Shown here in pieces: positions 43,531 through 52,347 of a stretch of DNA of 64,000 bases (position 1 is its first letter; each line of letters opens with the position of its first letter). This DNA is from Oscillatoria princeps RMCB-10. Its GTDB lineage: Bacteria; Cyanobacteriota; Cyanobacteriia; Cyanobacteriales; Oscillatoriaceae. Location: contig JAHHHT010000010.1 in the NCBI GenBank assembly GCA_019359235.1, positions 124,001-188,000 on the forward strand. Reading direction: 5' to 3'. The position numbers and the translations under genes are program-made. A model generated the notes under the pieces. The model saw only the letters and a list, made by a program, of their open reading frames with translations. It was not told where the DNA came from and searched no databases.

Positions 43531-44250
43531 CTACCAGGGGATAGGCTGCTTGTCGCGGAAGAAACCGCCTGCCGGCCCGCCGTCGGGCAGAGTGGCCAGC
43601 CAGACAATCGTTTCCACGCCTTGCTCTGGGGTGCGCGGGGCATTTGGGCCACCCATATCCGTTTTCACCCAGCCCGGACACAGGGAATTCACTAAGATAT
43701 TAGTGCCTTTCAACTCATCCGCCAGAATCCGCGTCAGGACATTGAGAGAGGCTTTGGACATGCGGTAGGCTGGATAGCCGCCATTCATGTCCGAAAGCTG
43801 GCCCATGCCAGAAGAGAGATTGACCACCCGCCCGTAATTGCGCTCTTTCATTAGCGGAATTAGGGCTTGGCAAAGCTGCAACGGTCCGTAGACATTCGTC
43901 TCCATAGCAGTGCGCAGCGTCTCCACCTTGGCGTTGAACACACTAGCGGCATTTGAATCGATGGGATCGGGCAAGATGCCGGCGTTGTTAACCAGTATAT
44001 CCAAACGCCCGAACTCCTGACGCAGGAATTGCGCCAGTTGCTCGATACTTTCAAAGCTGGTAACGTTGAGCGGGTGATAAACCACCTGCAATCCTTCTTC
44101 GAGCAACTTGTTGGCGGCGGCTTTGCCTTTCGACGGATCGCGGCTGGTGAAAACAACCTGGATGTCTTGGCGGGCGAGCTGCCGGCACGTCTCGAATCCT
44201 AGTCCCCGATTAGCGCCGGTGACAACGGCTACCTTTTTGCTGGCATTCAT
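43531..44250 (-). CDS. Short-chain dehydrogenase/reductase
   Basis: 239 residues from the Met at 44250 (another Met at 44262 adds four). Classical SDR: NAD(P)-binding TGANRGLGFE at about 10-19, NNAG near 85-88, catalytic Ser in VVNLSSGMG and YxxxK in YPAYRMSK. The MGGPNAPRTPEQGVETIVWLA ending matches the carbonyl-reductase-like subgroup. An Arg after the first Gly pair suggests NADPH preference. Substrate unknown. Monocistronic; a palindrome repeat lies upstream. Confidence 0.93.
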   Translation of the reverse strand: MNASKKVAVVTGANRGLGFETCRQLARQDIQVVFTSRDPSKGKAAANKLLEEGLQVVYHPLNVTSFESIEQLAQFLRQEFGRLDILVNNAGILPDPIDSNAASVFNAKVETLRTAMETNVYGPLQLCQALIPLMKERNYGRVVNLSSGMGQLSDMNGGYPAYRMSKASLNVLTRILADELKGTNILVNSLCPGWVKTDMGGPNAPRTPEQGVETIVWLATLPDGGPAGGFFRDKQPIPW

Positions 44251-44291
44251 CAAGGCTTGCAATAATAAGGTGCTGAACTATTAAATTATAT

Positions 44292-44380
44292 CAAGAAACC
44301 CGGTTTCTTTAAGAAACCGGGTTTCTGGCCGGTGGGAGACGCGAGGGAGACGCGAGGGAGACGCGATAAATCGCGTCTCT
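44292..44380. repeat. GAAACCCGGTTTC palindrome and GGGAGACGCGA tandem repeat with hairpin
   Basis: 44292-44327 holds AAGAAACCCGGTTTCTT directly followed by AAGAAACCGGGTTTCT. 44335-44366 holds three GGGAGACGCGA units, the last forming a perfect hairpin GAGACGCGA TAAA TCGCGTCTC (44358-44379). Confidence 0.9.
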
Positions 44381-44453
44381 ACAAGAGGAAATCTACCAAA
44401 AGGGATAGAGACTCTCATTGTAAGCTGTTACGCTTTTAATATGCTTATTATAG

Positions 44454-44545
44454 AAAGGAGGCAGAGCCTGTAGGGGCGGTGCCCCCGTGCCCGCCCCGTT
44501 CCCAGCCTGTAGGGGCGGGCCCTTCCGCCCCGGAACGAGGGATAA
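44454..44545. repeat. GAGGCAG/GTAGGGGCGGG dispersed repeat
   Basis: AAAGGAGGCAGAGCC, two copies of TGTAGGGGCGG, GTTCCCAGCC and GGAACGAGGG. It belongs to the family at 34175 and 42374. It lies past the 3' end of devA. Confidence 0.75.
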
Positions 44546-44553
44546 AATAGATA

Positions 44554-45267
44554 TTAGTGGGCGAGAGATTGTTGCGCCGGCTCATAAACATTAGATAACT
44601 TTCCGTCTTCCATGTGAACAATGCGGTCAGCAACATCTAAAATCCGGTTGTCGTGAGTCACCATCAAAATTGTACAGCCCTGCTCCTTGGCAAGTTTTTG
44701 CATGACGTTAACCACATCGCGCCCCGATTTACTGTCAAGAGCAGCCGTCGGTTCGTCCGCCAAGACAATTTTGGGGTGGCTCACCAGCGCCCGCGCAATC
44801 GCCACCCGCTGTTTTTGCCCCCCAGATAAGTCGTCTGGATAGTAATTTATCCGGTGCCCCAAACCCACCAGCTCCAGCATTTCCGCTGACTTGCGGTGCA
44901 TGTCTCCCACAGAATACTGCTCGTGCAGTTCCAGCCCCATGCGCACGTTCTGCAAAGCCGTCAGGCTTTTGTGCAAATTGTGCGCTTGGAAAATATAGCC
45001 AATACTGCGCCGCGATCTGACTAAATCATCTTTGGAAGCCCCGCACATTTCTCTGCCCAACACCTGCAGACTTCCCTCCTGCGCCGAGCGAAGTCCGCCT
45101 ATTAAGGTGAGGAGCGTTGTCTTGCCAGAACCGGAGGGGCCGGTTAAAATAACAATTTCACCGCTTTCAATCTGCAAAGTAATGTCAAACAGCACTTGCT
45201 TGCGCAGCTGACCTTGCCCGAAATATTGACTGAGATTTTTGATGTCGATTACAGCGCCGTCATTCAT
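44554..45267 (-). CDS. devA: ABC exporter ATPase, DevA type
   Basis: 237 residues from the Met at 45267. Walker A GPSGSGKTT, signature LSGGQKQRVAIARAL, Walker B IVLADEP and the switch VTHD are intact. It is most similar by eye to DevA, the ATPase of the DevBCA exporter that in heterocyst formers moves glycolipids through TolC; non-heterocystous cyanobacteria carry several paralogues for other cargos. Third gene of devB-devC-devA on this strand. The short upstream in-frame start (45288) is less likely. Confidence 0.92.
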   Translation of the reverse strand: MNDGAVIDIKNLSQYFGQGQLRKQVLFDITLQIESGEIVILTGPSGSGKTTLLTLIGGLRSAQEGSLQVLGREMCGASKDDLVRSRRSIGYIFQAHNLHKSLTALQNVRMGLELHEQYSVGDMHRKSAEMLELVGLGHRINYYPDDLSGGQKQRVAIARALVSHPKIVLADEPTAALDSKSGRDVVNVMQKLAKEQGCTILMVTHDNRILDVADRIVHMEDGKLSNVYEPAQQSLAH

Positions 45268-45349
45268 TCCAGTGTCCCTTCCATTCATCTATCTGGTGAA
45301 ATGCAGAGATGTGCCGGTTTAAAACATTACCTCCATACCCCATGCCCCA

Positions 45350-46525
45350 TTAAAACATATCAGCCGGGTCAGCTTTTTGCAATTTGCGAGTGGCAATCCC
45401 GCCCGAAATCACGCACATCACAATAGTTAGCACCAGCACGGTAAAAGCTCTGGCGAGGGTCAGATATATGGGAAGATTCGTCGCCTTGCGAGTCAGGGTG
45501 TAGAGGACGGCGGACACAGCAACTCCGGGGATAAAGCCGAGCACTGCCAAAATTATCGCCTCTTCCAGCACGACGCCCATAAAATACAGGTGGCGGTAGC
45601 CCATTGCTTTGAATGTGGCGTACTCTCCCAAGTGATCGCTGACGTCGGTGGAGAGGACTTGATAAACAATGATCACGCCCACCACGAACCCCATCACCAC
45701 ACCCAACCCGAAGACGAAGCCAATGGGTGTGCTCTTCGACCAGTAATCTTTCTCAAATTCTATAAACTCTTGTTTGGTTAAAACCTTAACATCATCGGGT
45801 AAAATAGATTTCAAGACTTTTTGAACAGCCACCGGCTCGTAACCCGGTTCAAGCTGAATCGCGCCGATGCTGACACTTCCAGCGTCCCGCTTGGGAAATA
45901 ATAGCAGAAAGTTTTGCTCGCTAGTCATCAGGCTGCCATCCGCCCCGAAAGAAGCCCCTATCCGGTATAATCCGCTGACGGTAATGGTGCGCCGCTCTAG
46001 CTCGGAGGTGACGGGTTTGCCTGCTTCTATTTTAGCAATGACCTCCTGGTAGTCTCCTTTGGAGGCGCGGTCGAAGAATACCGTATCTGGGAGCTTCAGA
46101 AGGCTGAAATTATTGGTGAGTTCAGGCAAGTTGAACGCCGGCTTGTCGGGATTGAAGCCTGCGATGAGAATGCTCGTCTCGCGCTGAGTTTGCGGGTTCT
46201 TCCAGATGGCGCTATTCACATACACGGCTTCGGCTGACTTCACCCCAGACACGCTCATTGCCTGGTACAGCCGCCGGCGGGGGAAACTTGACATCCTCAG
46301 CAGGTAGCGGGCTTGAGGGCTGATTAACACAATATCGGCTTGCAAGTTTTGGTGCAGTCGGGTGTTGCTGTCATATAATGAGGCTTGGAAACCGAGCTGC
46401 ATCATCATCAGGATGTCCGCAAAGGCCACTCCTGACACCGCCACTAACAGGCGACTTCTTTCGCGAGAGAGCTGCAGCCATCCCAGAGGGGTCCTGCGCC
46501 GAAGCCGTTCAATGAGTCCTATCAT
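45350..46525 (-). CDS. devC: ABC exporter permease, DevC type
   Basis: 391 residues. MacB/FtsX-like permease: one N-terminal membrane segment after PLGWLQLSRERSRLLVAVSGVAFAD, a long periplasmic domain (about 50-260) and three C-terminal membrane segments (about 270-390). Matches DevC over its length. ATG overlaps the devB stop by four bases (ATGA), so translation is coupled. Pairs with DevA and the periplasmic adaptor DevB. Confidence 0.93.
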   Translation of the reverse strand: MIGLIERLRRRTPLGWLQLSRERSRLLVAVSGVAFADILMMMQLGFQASLYDSNTRLHQNLQADIVLISPQARYLLRMSSFPRRRLYQAMSVSGVKSAEAVYVNSAIWKNPQTQRETSILIAGFNPDKPAFNLPELTNNFSLLKLPDTVFFDRASKGDYQEVIAKIEAGKPVTSELERRTITVSGLYRIGASFGADGSLMTSEQNFLLLFPKRDAGSVSIGAIQLEPGYEPVAVQKVLKSILPDDVKVLTKQEFIEFEKDYWSKSTPIGFVFGLGVVMGFVVGVIIVYQVLSTDVSDHLGEYATFKAMGYRHLYFMGVVLEEAIILAVLGFIPGVAVSAVLYTLTRKATNLPIYLTLARAFTVLVLTIVMCVISGGIATRKLQKADPADMF

Positions 46526-47955
46526 AGATCGATCCGCACTTTAACTTGAAGATTGGTTAAACCGGCAACTTTCTTGCTGGAGTCAGCATCCAAACGCACT
46601 CGCACTTCTACCACTCTAGAGTCAATGTTAGCAGACGGGTCGGTATTGATGACATTCTGCTTTTTCACCAGCAACCCAATCCGCTCCACTGTCCCGCGCA
46701 ATTCTTCCCCCAGGGAATCGTTCGACACCCGCACCGGCTGGTTGAGGCGCACTTTGCTGACGTCGCTTTCATAAACCTCTGCCACCGCATACATCTGGCT
46801 CGTGTCTCCCAGTTCCGCAATCCCTTCCGGCGCAATCAATTCTCCGGGGCGAGTGTGAATCTTGAGAACTTGTGCGTCGCGGGGCGCTTTCACATAAGCT
46901 TTTTCCAAATTAGCCAGCGCTGTTTTGAGCGCCGCTTGCGCTTGTTTCAATTCCGCTTCCGACGCCCGCACGTCTTCGGGGCGCACTTCCTCAATCCGCT
47001 CTAAGGTGGCTTTGGCTTCGTTGACTTGCTCTGCCTTTCCTGATACAATTTTATCTAAATTCGCCCGCGCTTCCTCCAGTTGCTCTGCTTTTGCGGAGCT
47101 AATCTTCTGCAAATTCGCCCGCGCTTCTTTAAGTTGCTCTGCTTTTGCTGACTTGGTGCGGTTCAGGTTCGCCCGCGCCTCGTTGAGTCTCTCTTGCGCG
47201 GCGGCTAGGGTTAAGCGCCGGCTGTCCCCAGCGGAAGCCGAAACCGCTCCGTTTTCCAGAAGGTATTCGTAGCGCTTGGATTCGCTCTCGGCGTTGCGCA
47301 GTTCTGCTTCCAGTCGGGCGATGGTTGCTTCTTGAGCGCCGGTATCTCCCTGGAGTTCGGCTTCGATGCGGGCGATCTCGGCTTGTTGCGCCTCGATTTC
47401 GCCTTTTCGCTCGGCTTCGATGCGGGCGATTGTCGCCTTTTGCGCTTCAATCTCGTTTTTCCGCTCTACCTCAAGGCGGGCGACTGTTGCTTTTTGCGCT
47501 TCAATTTCACCGGCTTTCGCCCCCGCCAAAACCCGGTCGAGATTGGCCTTGGCCACTCCCACGCGCTGCTGGGCCTCTTCGGCGGCGGCTTGCAGGCGAT
47601 CTCGGCTGTCGAGCACGGCTATGGGCTGACCGGCTTTCACCGTATCCCCCTCTTTGACCAGCAGTTGGTCAACTCGGCTTCCTTCTGCGGAGGCGGGGGC
47701 GGAGAGTTTAATCACTTCTCCTTGCGGCTCCAACCGCCCCAGGGCTGTCACCGCCGTCACTCTCGGCGCTACGGGCGCTGTCTCCACCGCAGGAGTTGAC
47801 TGCAACTGGCTGAAGGTGTAAGTCGTCGCGCCACCGGCTATCAGGGTAGCCGCTGTGGCGAGCGCCACTGTCATCACACTGAAACGGCGACTTCCCGCGC
47901 TTGCTGGCGTATTCGCCCCCTCGGATGGCAACCGCCCTACTGTTGAGTTCAGCAT
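46522..47955 (-). CDS. devB: HlyD-family periplasmic adaptor, DevB type
   Basis: 477 residues from the ATG at 47955, which follows a clear AGGAGGG (complement of 47961-47967). A single N-terminal membrane segment (about 24-45) anchors a long coiled-coil hairpin flanked by lipoyl-like and beta-barrel parts (GRLEPQGEVIKLSAPAS near the start, VKAPRDAQVLKI after it). The rising arm contains four 18-residue repeats (EIEAQKATIARIEAERKG type) and the falling arm four of the same length (KAEQLKEARANLQKISSA type). This should give an unusually long hairpin to meet a TolC-like outer membrane channel. First gene of the operon; TetR gene is divergent. Confidence 0.92.
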   Translation of the reverse strand: MLNSTVGRLPSEGANTPASAGSRRFSVMTVALATAATLIAGGATTYTFSQLQSTPAVETAPVAPRVTAVTALGRLEPQGEVIKLSAPASAEGSRVDQLLVKEGDTVKAGQPIAVLDSRDRLQAAAEEAQQRVGVAKANLDRVLAGAKAGEIEAQKATVARLEVERKNEIEAQKATIARIEAERKGEIEAQQAEIARIEAELQGDTGAQEATIARLEAELRNAESESKRYEYLLENGAVSASAGDSRRLTLAAAQERLNEARANLNRTKSAKAEQLKEARANLQKISSAKAEQLEEARANLDKIVSGKAEQVNEAKATLERIEEVRPEDVRASEAELKQAQAALKTALANLEKAYVKAPRDAQVLKIHTRPGELIAPEGIAELGDTSQMYAVAEVYESDVSKVRLNQPVRVSNDSLGEELRGTVERIGLLVKKQNVINTDPSANIDSRVVEVRVRLDADSSKKVAGLTNLQVKVRIDL

Positions 47956-48008
47956 CCTGTCCCTCCTGCCCGCCTGCAACACTAAACCGTGTAGTTTTTT
48001 CTCACTTC

Positions 48009-48031
48009 CTATACTAAACTGGTTAGTATAG
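48009..48031. promoter_or_regulatory. Likely TetR operator (9-bp inverted repeat)
   Basis: CTATACTAA ACTGG TTAGTATAG, perfect 9-bp arms with a 5-bp spacer, lies between devB (47955) and tetR (48084). Position and symmetry fit the operator of the divergently encoded TetR regulator, so it may repress both units. The half-site also contains TATACT and TAGTATAG elements that look like -10 boxes. Confidence 0.7.
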
Positions 48032-48083
48032 AACCGTCAAGGGCGGGCAGAAAATTTTATATTTTGCTGGGGAGGGCCAAGAT

Positions 48084-48704
48084 ATGGCACGAGCAAAGAG
48101 TACCGAACTGAAGCGGGAGAGTGCCGGTGAGAAGGTGGAACAAATCCTGAAAGGGGCCATGCAAGAGTTTTTGGCCCACGGCTATGCGGGCACGAGCATG
48201 GATCGGGTGGCGGCGGCGGCGGGAGTGTCCAAAGCCACGGTTTACAGCTACTTTGCAGATAAAGAAGGGCTGTTTGCCGCCTTAATGGAGGGACTGGCCA
48301 AAAAGCGGTTTCAAATTTTATTGGACATTGCGTCGCCGACTGGGGAAGCAAAAATAGTGTTGCGACAGTTAGCGGAGACTTTGCTGAATCAGGTCACGGA
48401 GGATGCGGAGCATATCACCTTTATGCGGGTGATAATTGCCGAGTCGGGGCGCTTTCCCAACTTGGCGAAGATTTTTATCCGCCAGATTACTCAACCCGTG
48501 CTGGAGAAATTAGTTCACTATTTGGCTTCTCATCCTGAATTGAATATTCCCGATCCAGAGGCGGCGGCGCGGATTTTCCTGGGGTCGCTGGTTCAGTTTA
48601 TTATCATACAAGAAATTCTGCACGGGAAAGAGATTGTGCCGCTGGATAAGGAGCGGATGATTGACAGTCTGACTCACTTTATGCTGAGCGGTGCGGGGAA
48701 ATGA
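48084..48704 (+). CDS. TetR/AcrR family transcriptional regulator
   Basis: 206 residues. The N-terminal DNA-binding domain (about 18-65) has the family helix-turn-helix: AMQEFLAHGYAGTSMDRVAAAAGVSKATVYSYFADKEGLF in the full motif at 48160-48280. The C-terminal domain (about 85-200) is of the AefR/TetR_C type. GGAGGG precedes the ATG by seven bases. Divergent from devBCA, so it is the likely local repressor; the inducer is unknown. Confidence 0.94.
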   Translation: MARAKSTELKRESAGEKVEQILKGAMQEFLAHGYAGTSMDRVAAAAGVSKATVYSYFADKEGLFAALMEGLAKKRFQILLDIASPTGEAKIVLRQLAETLLNQVTEDAEHITFMRVIIAESGRFPNLAKIFIRQITQPVLEKLVHYLASHPELNIPDPEAAARIFLGSLVQFIIIQEILHGKEIVPLDKERMIDSLTHFMLSGAGK

Positions 48705-49263
48705 TGGACAGGGGACAGGCGGGACGCCGGTCCTACGTCGGGAGGGGTTGGGGACAGGGGACAGGGGGAGGACAGGCGAGACGCCTGTCCTACGTCGGGA
48801 GGGGTTGGGGACAGGGGGGGACAGTCCACCGGCACCACAACTGCCGGTTCATCCTCAATTGGGGGAATGTCTTCTGACACGCCCCAAAACCAATGCCGGC
48901 ATTTTCGTGGGGTAGGGGCGGGTTTATCAATATCTTCCCTGAGTGACAGACATCTTGGATGAACCCGCCCCTACTCCAGTTATTAGCCTGACTCAAGACA
49001 CTAATTGATAAGCAAATATTATATTTATCGTTAAAGTTATAATATATATATATATCATTTACCAGGAAAATACTTGACGCGCCGATCTGGAGTTGCTACG
49101 CTTTTAATGTGATGAGGACAAAACAACCCAGACCGATTTACTAAACTGAAAGTCTGACAATTTTGGCGGTTAAAGCGATGTGCGAAAGCTATCCCATCGC
49201 TATGGAGTAGTAGCGGTGTAATTAAAAGTTATGTCGCCCAGAGTAAGGAGGAGTAACTGATTT
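48705..49263. other. Repeat cluster and AT-rich gap
   Basis: 48710-48820 has two to three copies of a block containing GGACAGGCGGGACGCC, CCTACGTCGGGAGGGG and TTGGGGACAGGGG. The ACAGGCGAGACGCCTGT palindrome in it recurs at 12050 and 13355. From 48980 the sequence turns AT-rich with a TATATATATATA run near 49040-49052. A strong AAGGAGGAG (49246-49254) serves the next gene. No other gene seen. Confidence 0.7.
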
Positions 49264-49935
49264 ATGATTTTTGAATATATCCCCCGTCAATACCTTGAAA
49301 AAGGTGCAGAGCGTGATGCCGAAAAATCTTCATACATTAAAGACAGAAAGACAAGACAAGCGGTTGCAGCGACTGGTGCTGCAATAGGCGCGACTGTCAG
49401 CTTAGTATTGGTTCTTACTTCCACAACGGGCTACTTCATCCCTCCTGCATCAGCAGTTCCTAATTCATCATTGGGTTTAACCAAAGGCGTACCCAGCAAT
49501 CTACGAAGCTCTTTTGAGGAAGTCCTAGATAAATTTTATGCTTTAAATTCCAAAGTGGAATCTGGCATAAATTATCGAGGATATAGTGAAGAAGTAGGTA
49601 ATTTGAAAGTTGCCTTTGACAGGCTGGGAAGAAAACCAGGTGCCAAAAATTATGATTCTTACAAACATCTTGGCGCAGCCATACTAAATTATCAAGATGC
49701 TAAAAAATTATGGCAACTGTGTGTGGAAGGTCGGAATTGTGAGCATAACCTAATAGATACTGCTGCGAGTCCAGTAGCAAATGTTATAGTCAAAAAATAT
49801 GGTATTGCTACTCTAGATAAAATGCCAGGGGTTACAGCTGACGATTTCCCAAATCATATTTTTTTAGATGAGGGCCTGTCAAGAATTTGGAGTGTGGCTT
49901 CTGGGCATATAACAAAGGCAGGAGAAAAATTATAA
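49264..49935 (+). CDS. Unknown AT-rich orphan protein with one membrane segment
   Basis: 223 residues, not recognised. After a charged N-terminus (RQYLEKGAERDAEKSSYIKDRKTRQ) there is one hydrophobic segment (about 38-66, AATGAAIGATVSLVLVLTSTTG), then a soluble helical domain with two Cys (LCVEGRNCEHN). Third-position AT is clearly higher than in all neighbours, and the preceding gap is AT-rich, so recent transfer is likely. It has a strong ribosome-binding site and an uninterrupted frame, so it is probably expressed. There is no partner gene. Confidence 0.7.
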   Translation: MIFEYIPRQYLEKGAERDAEKSSYIKDRKTRQAVAATGAAIGATVSLVLVLTSTTGYFIPPASAVPNSSLGLTKGVPSNLRSSFEEVLDKFYALNSKVESGINYRGYSEEVGNLKVAFDRLGRKPGAKNYDSYKHLGAAILNYQDAKKLWQLCVEGRNCEHNLIDTAASPVANVIVKKYGIATLDKMPGVTADDFPNHIFLDEGLSRIWSVASGHITKAGEKL

Positions 49936-50252
49936 ATAAAAATGAAATTTTCCGGCCTGTTACAGGTCTGTCAGTCCCTGCAAAGCTATTAGGCTAATCA
50001 TGCTGCATTCCCCTTCAAAGTTGGCCGAGCAGACAGAACGGCGTTCCCCACAGTGCATGTTCCCGTAAGGGTGGCTGGTAACGAGGGAAAACTGACTGTC
50101 TATTGATATACTTGCCAAGTACCTAGCGATGGTAAATTCACTGCCACAAACAGGGGGGGGTGCGTTCCGCCTTATCGATTATAGCGCATAAATAAAGAGT
50201 GCGGTCAGGCGGAACGCACCCTACAACTGGATATTCGCAGCAATAGGCTCTC
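49936..50252. other. Gap with a GGGTGCGTTCC inverted-repeat element
   Basis: 50158-50171 (GGGTGCGTTCCGCC) and 50208-50221 (GGCGGAACGCACCC) are perfect 14-bp inverted repeats enclosing 36 bases; this matches the widespread cyanobacterial GTAGGGTGCGTT MITE family. The rest of the gap has short fragments of the GTTCCCC and AGGCTAATCATGCTGC repeats and no gene. Confidence 0.75.
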
Positions 50253-51317
50253 TCACAATTTCCGCACGAGCCGGCTGAGCGTAGCTTCCATGACTGCAGT
50301 GGTTTGACCGGCAACCGCAAACACCAGCGCCTCCCGATAAACTCGCTGCGCGGCGTGGTGCTTGTAGTTAGCCGCACCGCTGGAAGCCGCCACTGCTGCC
50401 ATCGCACATCTTCCGGCTAAATCAATCGCCCACGCCCGCAATTTCAGCCCGTCTTGCCGGCCATCTTCCAATATAGCTTCCCGGCAACTATTCAGTTCCT
50501 GGCTGAGGGCGTCAAACGCTGTGGCAATAAACTGCAGCTTCTTCGTGTTTGCCGCATTTTCCACAATATCCAGACCGGCTCTCGCGCACCCCAAGGCAAA
50601 AAAAGCGGGATTTCGCAAGTTCTTTTTGTCATTTTCGTGAATCCAACCGGCAGGTTTGAGGAAAACCACTCGCTCTTCAGGCAAAAACCACTCGCTCAGA
50701 TGCGCCGTCACCGTATTAGTAGAAGTCATCGCCGCCAGGATTGCCGGTTCGCTGAACGTGATCCTCCCACCGGCACAGTTATGCGTCTCAACAAAAGGCA
50801 CCACCCCAAAAATAGCATCACCTGAAGGCAAAATAGCGGCGACAATAAATTCCTGAAAGCAGCCAAAACCCGTCACCCACGGCACAAAACCGTGCAGTGC
50901 GTACCCGCCGGCAACCGGCAGCGCCTTGAGCACCGGCTCGCCCAACCGCCGCAACTGGGAAAAGCCCACACCCAGCAACCGCTTGCCGGTGGATAGATAA
51001 GGGAGATATTCCTGTTTTAGGAATTCATTATCACTAACAGCCAGCATATTGCCGGCACTCTGGTGCTGGGTTTGCAAGAACGCCAAAGCACCGGAGTATC
51101 TGGCAACCATTTCCTGAAAAGTGCCGAAAGTCTTCTCTGCAAATTCCTGTCCGCCCCAGATTTTTGGCAGCCGCAGCCCCAGGAGAGAGCGCTCGCCGAG
51201 TCCTTTGAGAGCCGAGAAAAGCGCCTGCGGATCGCTGTCAAGTTCGGCGGCGCGGGGAGCCACCGATTCACGAAGATAGGATTCGGCAAGGTTTAGCAGT
51301 TGTTGCTGGTCATCCAT
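50253..51317 (-). CDS. Acyl-CoA dehydrogenase-like flavoprotein
   Basis: 354 residues. The N-terminal helical domain, central beta domain (VGFSQLRRLGEPVLKA, GGYALHGFVPWVTGFG) and C-terminal helical domain (GCARAGLDIVENAA) fit the acyl-CoA dehydrogenase fold. The catalytic Glu of classical enzymes is not evident by eye; the family also contains nitroalkane oxidase- and hydroxylase-like members. Substrate unknown. Starts with MDDQQQLLNLAES. Separated from the next gene by a GGGTGCGTTCCC hairpin. Confidence 0.82.
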   Translation of the reverse strand: MDDQQQLLNLAESYLRESVAPRAAELDSDPQALFSALKGLGERSLLGLRLPKIWGGQEFAEKTFGTFQEMVARYSGALAFLQTQHQSAGNMLAVSDNEFLKQEYLPYLSTGKRLLGVGFSQLRRLGEPVLKALPVAGGYALHGFVPWVTGFGCFQEFIVAAILPSGDAIFGVVPFVETHNCAGGRITFSEPAILAAMTSTNTVTAHLSEWFLPEERVVFLKPAGWIHENDKKNLRNPAFFALGCARAGLDIVENAANTKKLQFIATAFDALSQELNSCREAILEDGRQDGLKLRAWAIDLAGRCAMAAVAASSGAANYKHHAAQRVYREALVFAVAGQTTAVMEATLSRLVRKL

Positions 51318-51350
51318 GTGAATTTTCTGAGCGACTTTCTCGGTTATAGT

Positions 51351-51409
51351 AGGGTGCGTTCCCAGAGGGAACGCACCCTACAAGCAGTGGGGTGCGTTCC
51401 CAGAGGGAA
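51351..51409. repeat. TAGGGTGCGTTCCC hairpin and half copy
   Basis: TAGGGTGCGTTCCC AGA GGGAACGCACCCTA (51351-51381) is a 14-bp perfect hairpin with a three-base loop. GGGTGCGTTCCCAGAGGGAA follows at 51390-51409. Same family as 50158-50221 and the TGCGTTAATAACGCA copy at 53265-53279. Confidence 0.92.
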
Positions 51410-51411
51410 AG

Positions 51412-52347
51412 CTACTGGCGATTGCGGGCGTCGAGGAATTTCAGCTGCCGGTAAAGGGTGGCGATTTGCGGCAATTGCGCACCGGCACGCATCGCCGCAC
51501 GCAGGGGATTGCCGAATATCGCCTCCACTTCCAGGGGACGCCCGGTGTCGAAGTCGAGCTTCATGCTGGTTCGGTAAGGGGTCATTTTCTCAGTGTGGTC
51601 GAGCATTTTTTGCACAAAACTGTCGGGGATAGGGCGATTGCACGCCGCCGCACCGGCAAGAACTTCTCGCATCAGCTGCTCAACTAAGGTGCGGGTGTCC
51701 GGGTTAGCCATTAGTTCGTCTGTTCTGGCGTCGAGAACGACAGAAAGCCCGTTGTAGGGGATGTTCCAGACCAGTTTCTCCCATCGAGCTAAAAGCAGGT
51801 CTTCCGCTAGATTGATGGGGATGCCGGCACGCTGGAAGTCGCTAGCAACCAGGCGCATGCGCTCGGTGACCCCGCAGGCGCGATAGTCAGGGGCGTATTC
51901 GCCCAGGGTGATGTAGCCGTAGTCCAGGTGGCGGATGTGACCGGGGCCGATTTTATTGGAGCAAAGAAAGCACAGCCCGCCCATCACTCGTTCCGGGCCG
52001 GCGATTTTGGCCACGTCTTCTTCGACGCCCAGGCCATTTTGCAGCACCAGGACGACGCCGGTGTCTTTGAGTGCCGGTGGCAAAAGCTGGGGGAGCAAGT
52101 GGTTGTGGGTGGTTTTCAGCGCTACCACCACGACATCGCATTTGGGCATGTCGCTGGGGTGCCGGTAGGCGTTTACTTTTAGGGTGATGTCGCCTTCTGG
52201 GGACTCGACGAACAGGCCATTTTGGCGGACATGTTCGCAATCGCTGCGCAGCAGGAAGTGGACTTGAGCACCGGCTTGTTGCAAGCGGGCTCCGTAAAAA
52301 CCGCCGACTGCGCCGGTGCCGATGATGGCGTAGGTGCGATTGGGCAT
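51412..52347 (-). CDS. 2-dehydropantoate 2-reductase family protein (PanE-like)
   Basis: 311 residues from the Met at 52347. Rossmann motif IIGTGAVGGFYGARL (about 7-21), VVVALKTTHN in the first domain, and LVLQNGLGVEE; the C-terminal helical domain has NIPYNGLSVVLDA and YRTSMKLDFDTGRPLEVEAIFGNPL, the family motif with substrate-binding residues (written as positions 51493-51565). Reduces ketopantoate with NADPH in pantothenate and CoA synthesis, though many paralogues have other substrates. Seven codons further upstream are possible but less likely. Confidence 0.88.
   Translation of the reverse strand: MPNRTYAIIGTGAVGGFYGARLQQAGAQVHFLLRSDCEHVRQNGLFVESPEGDITLKVNAYRHPSDMPKCDVVVVALKTTHNHLLPQLLPPALKDTGVVLVLQNGLGVEEDVAKIAGPERVMGGLCFLCSNKIGPGHIRHLDYGYITLGEYAPDYRACGVTERMRLVASDFQRAGIPINLAEDLLLARWEKLVWNIPYNGLSVVLDARTDELMANPDTRTLVEQLMREVLAGAAACNRPIPDSFVQKMLDHTEKMTPYRTSMKLDFDTGRPLEVEAIFGNPLRAAMRAGAQLPQIATLYRQLKFLDARNRQ

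Noticed and set aside
44554-47955. Heterocyst glycolipid exporter role for devBCA
   Set aside because: No hgl genes or other heterocyst genes are in the window, and DevBCA paralogues are common in non-heterocystous cyanobacteria; the TetR neighbour points to another cargo.
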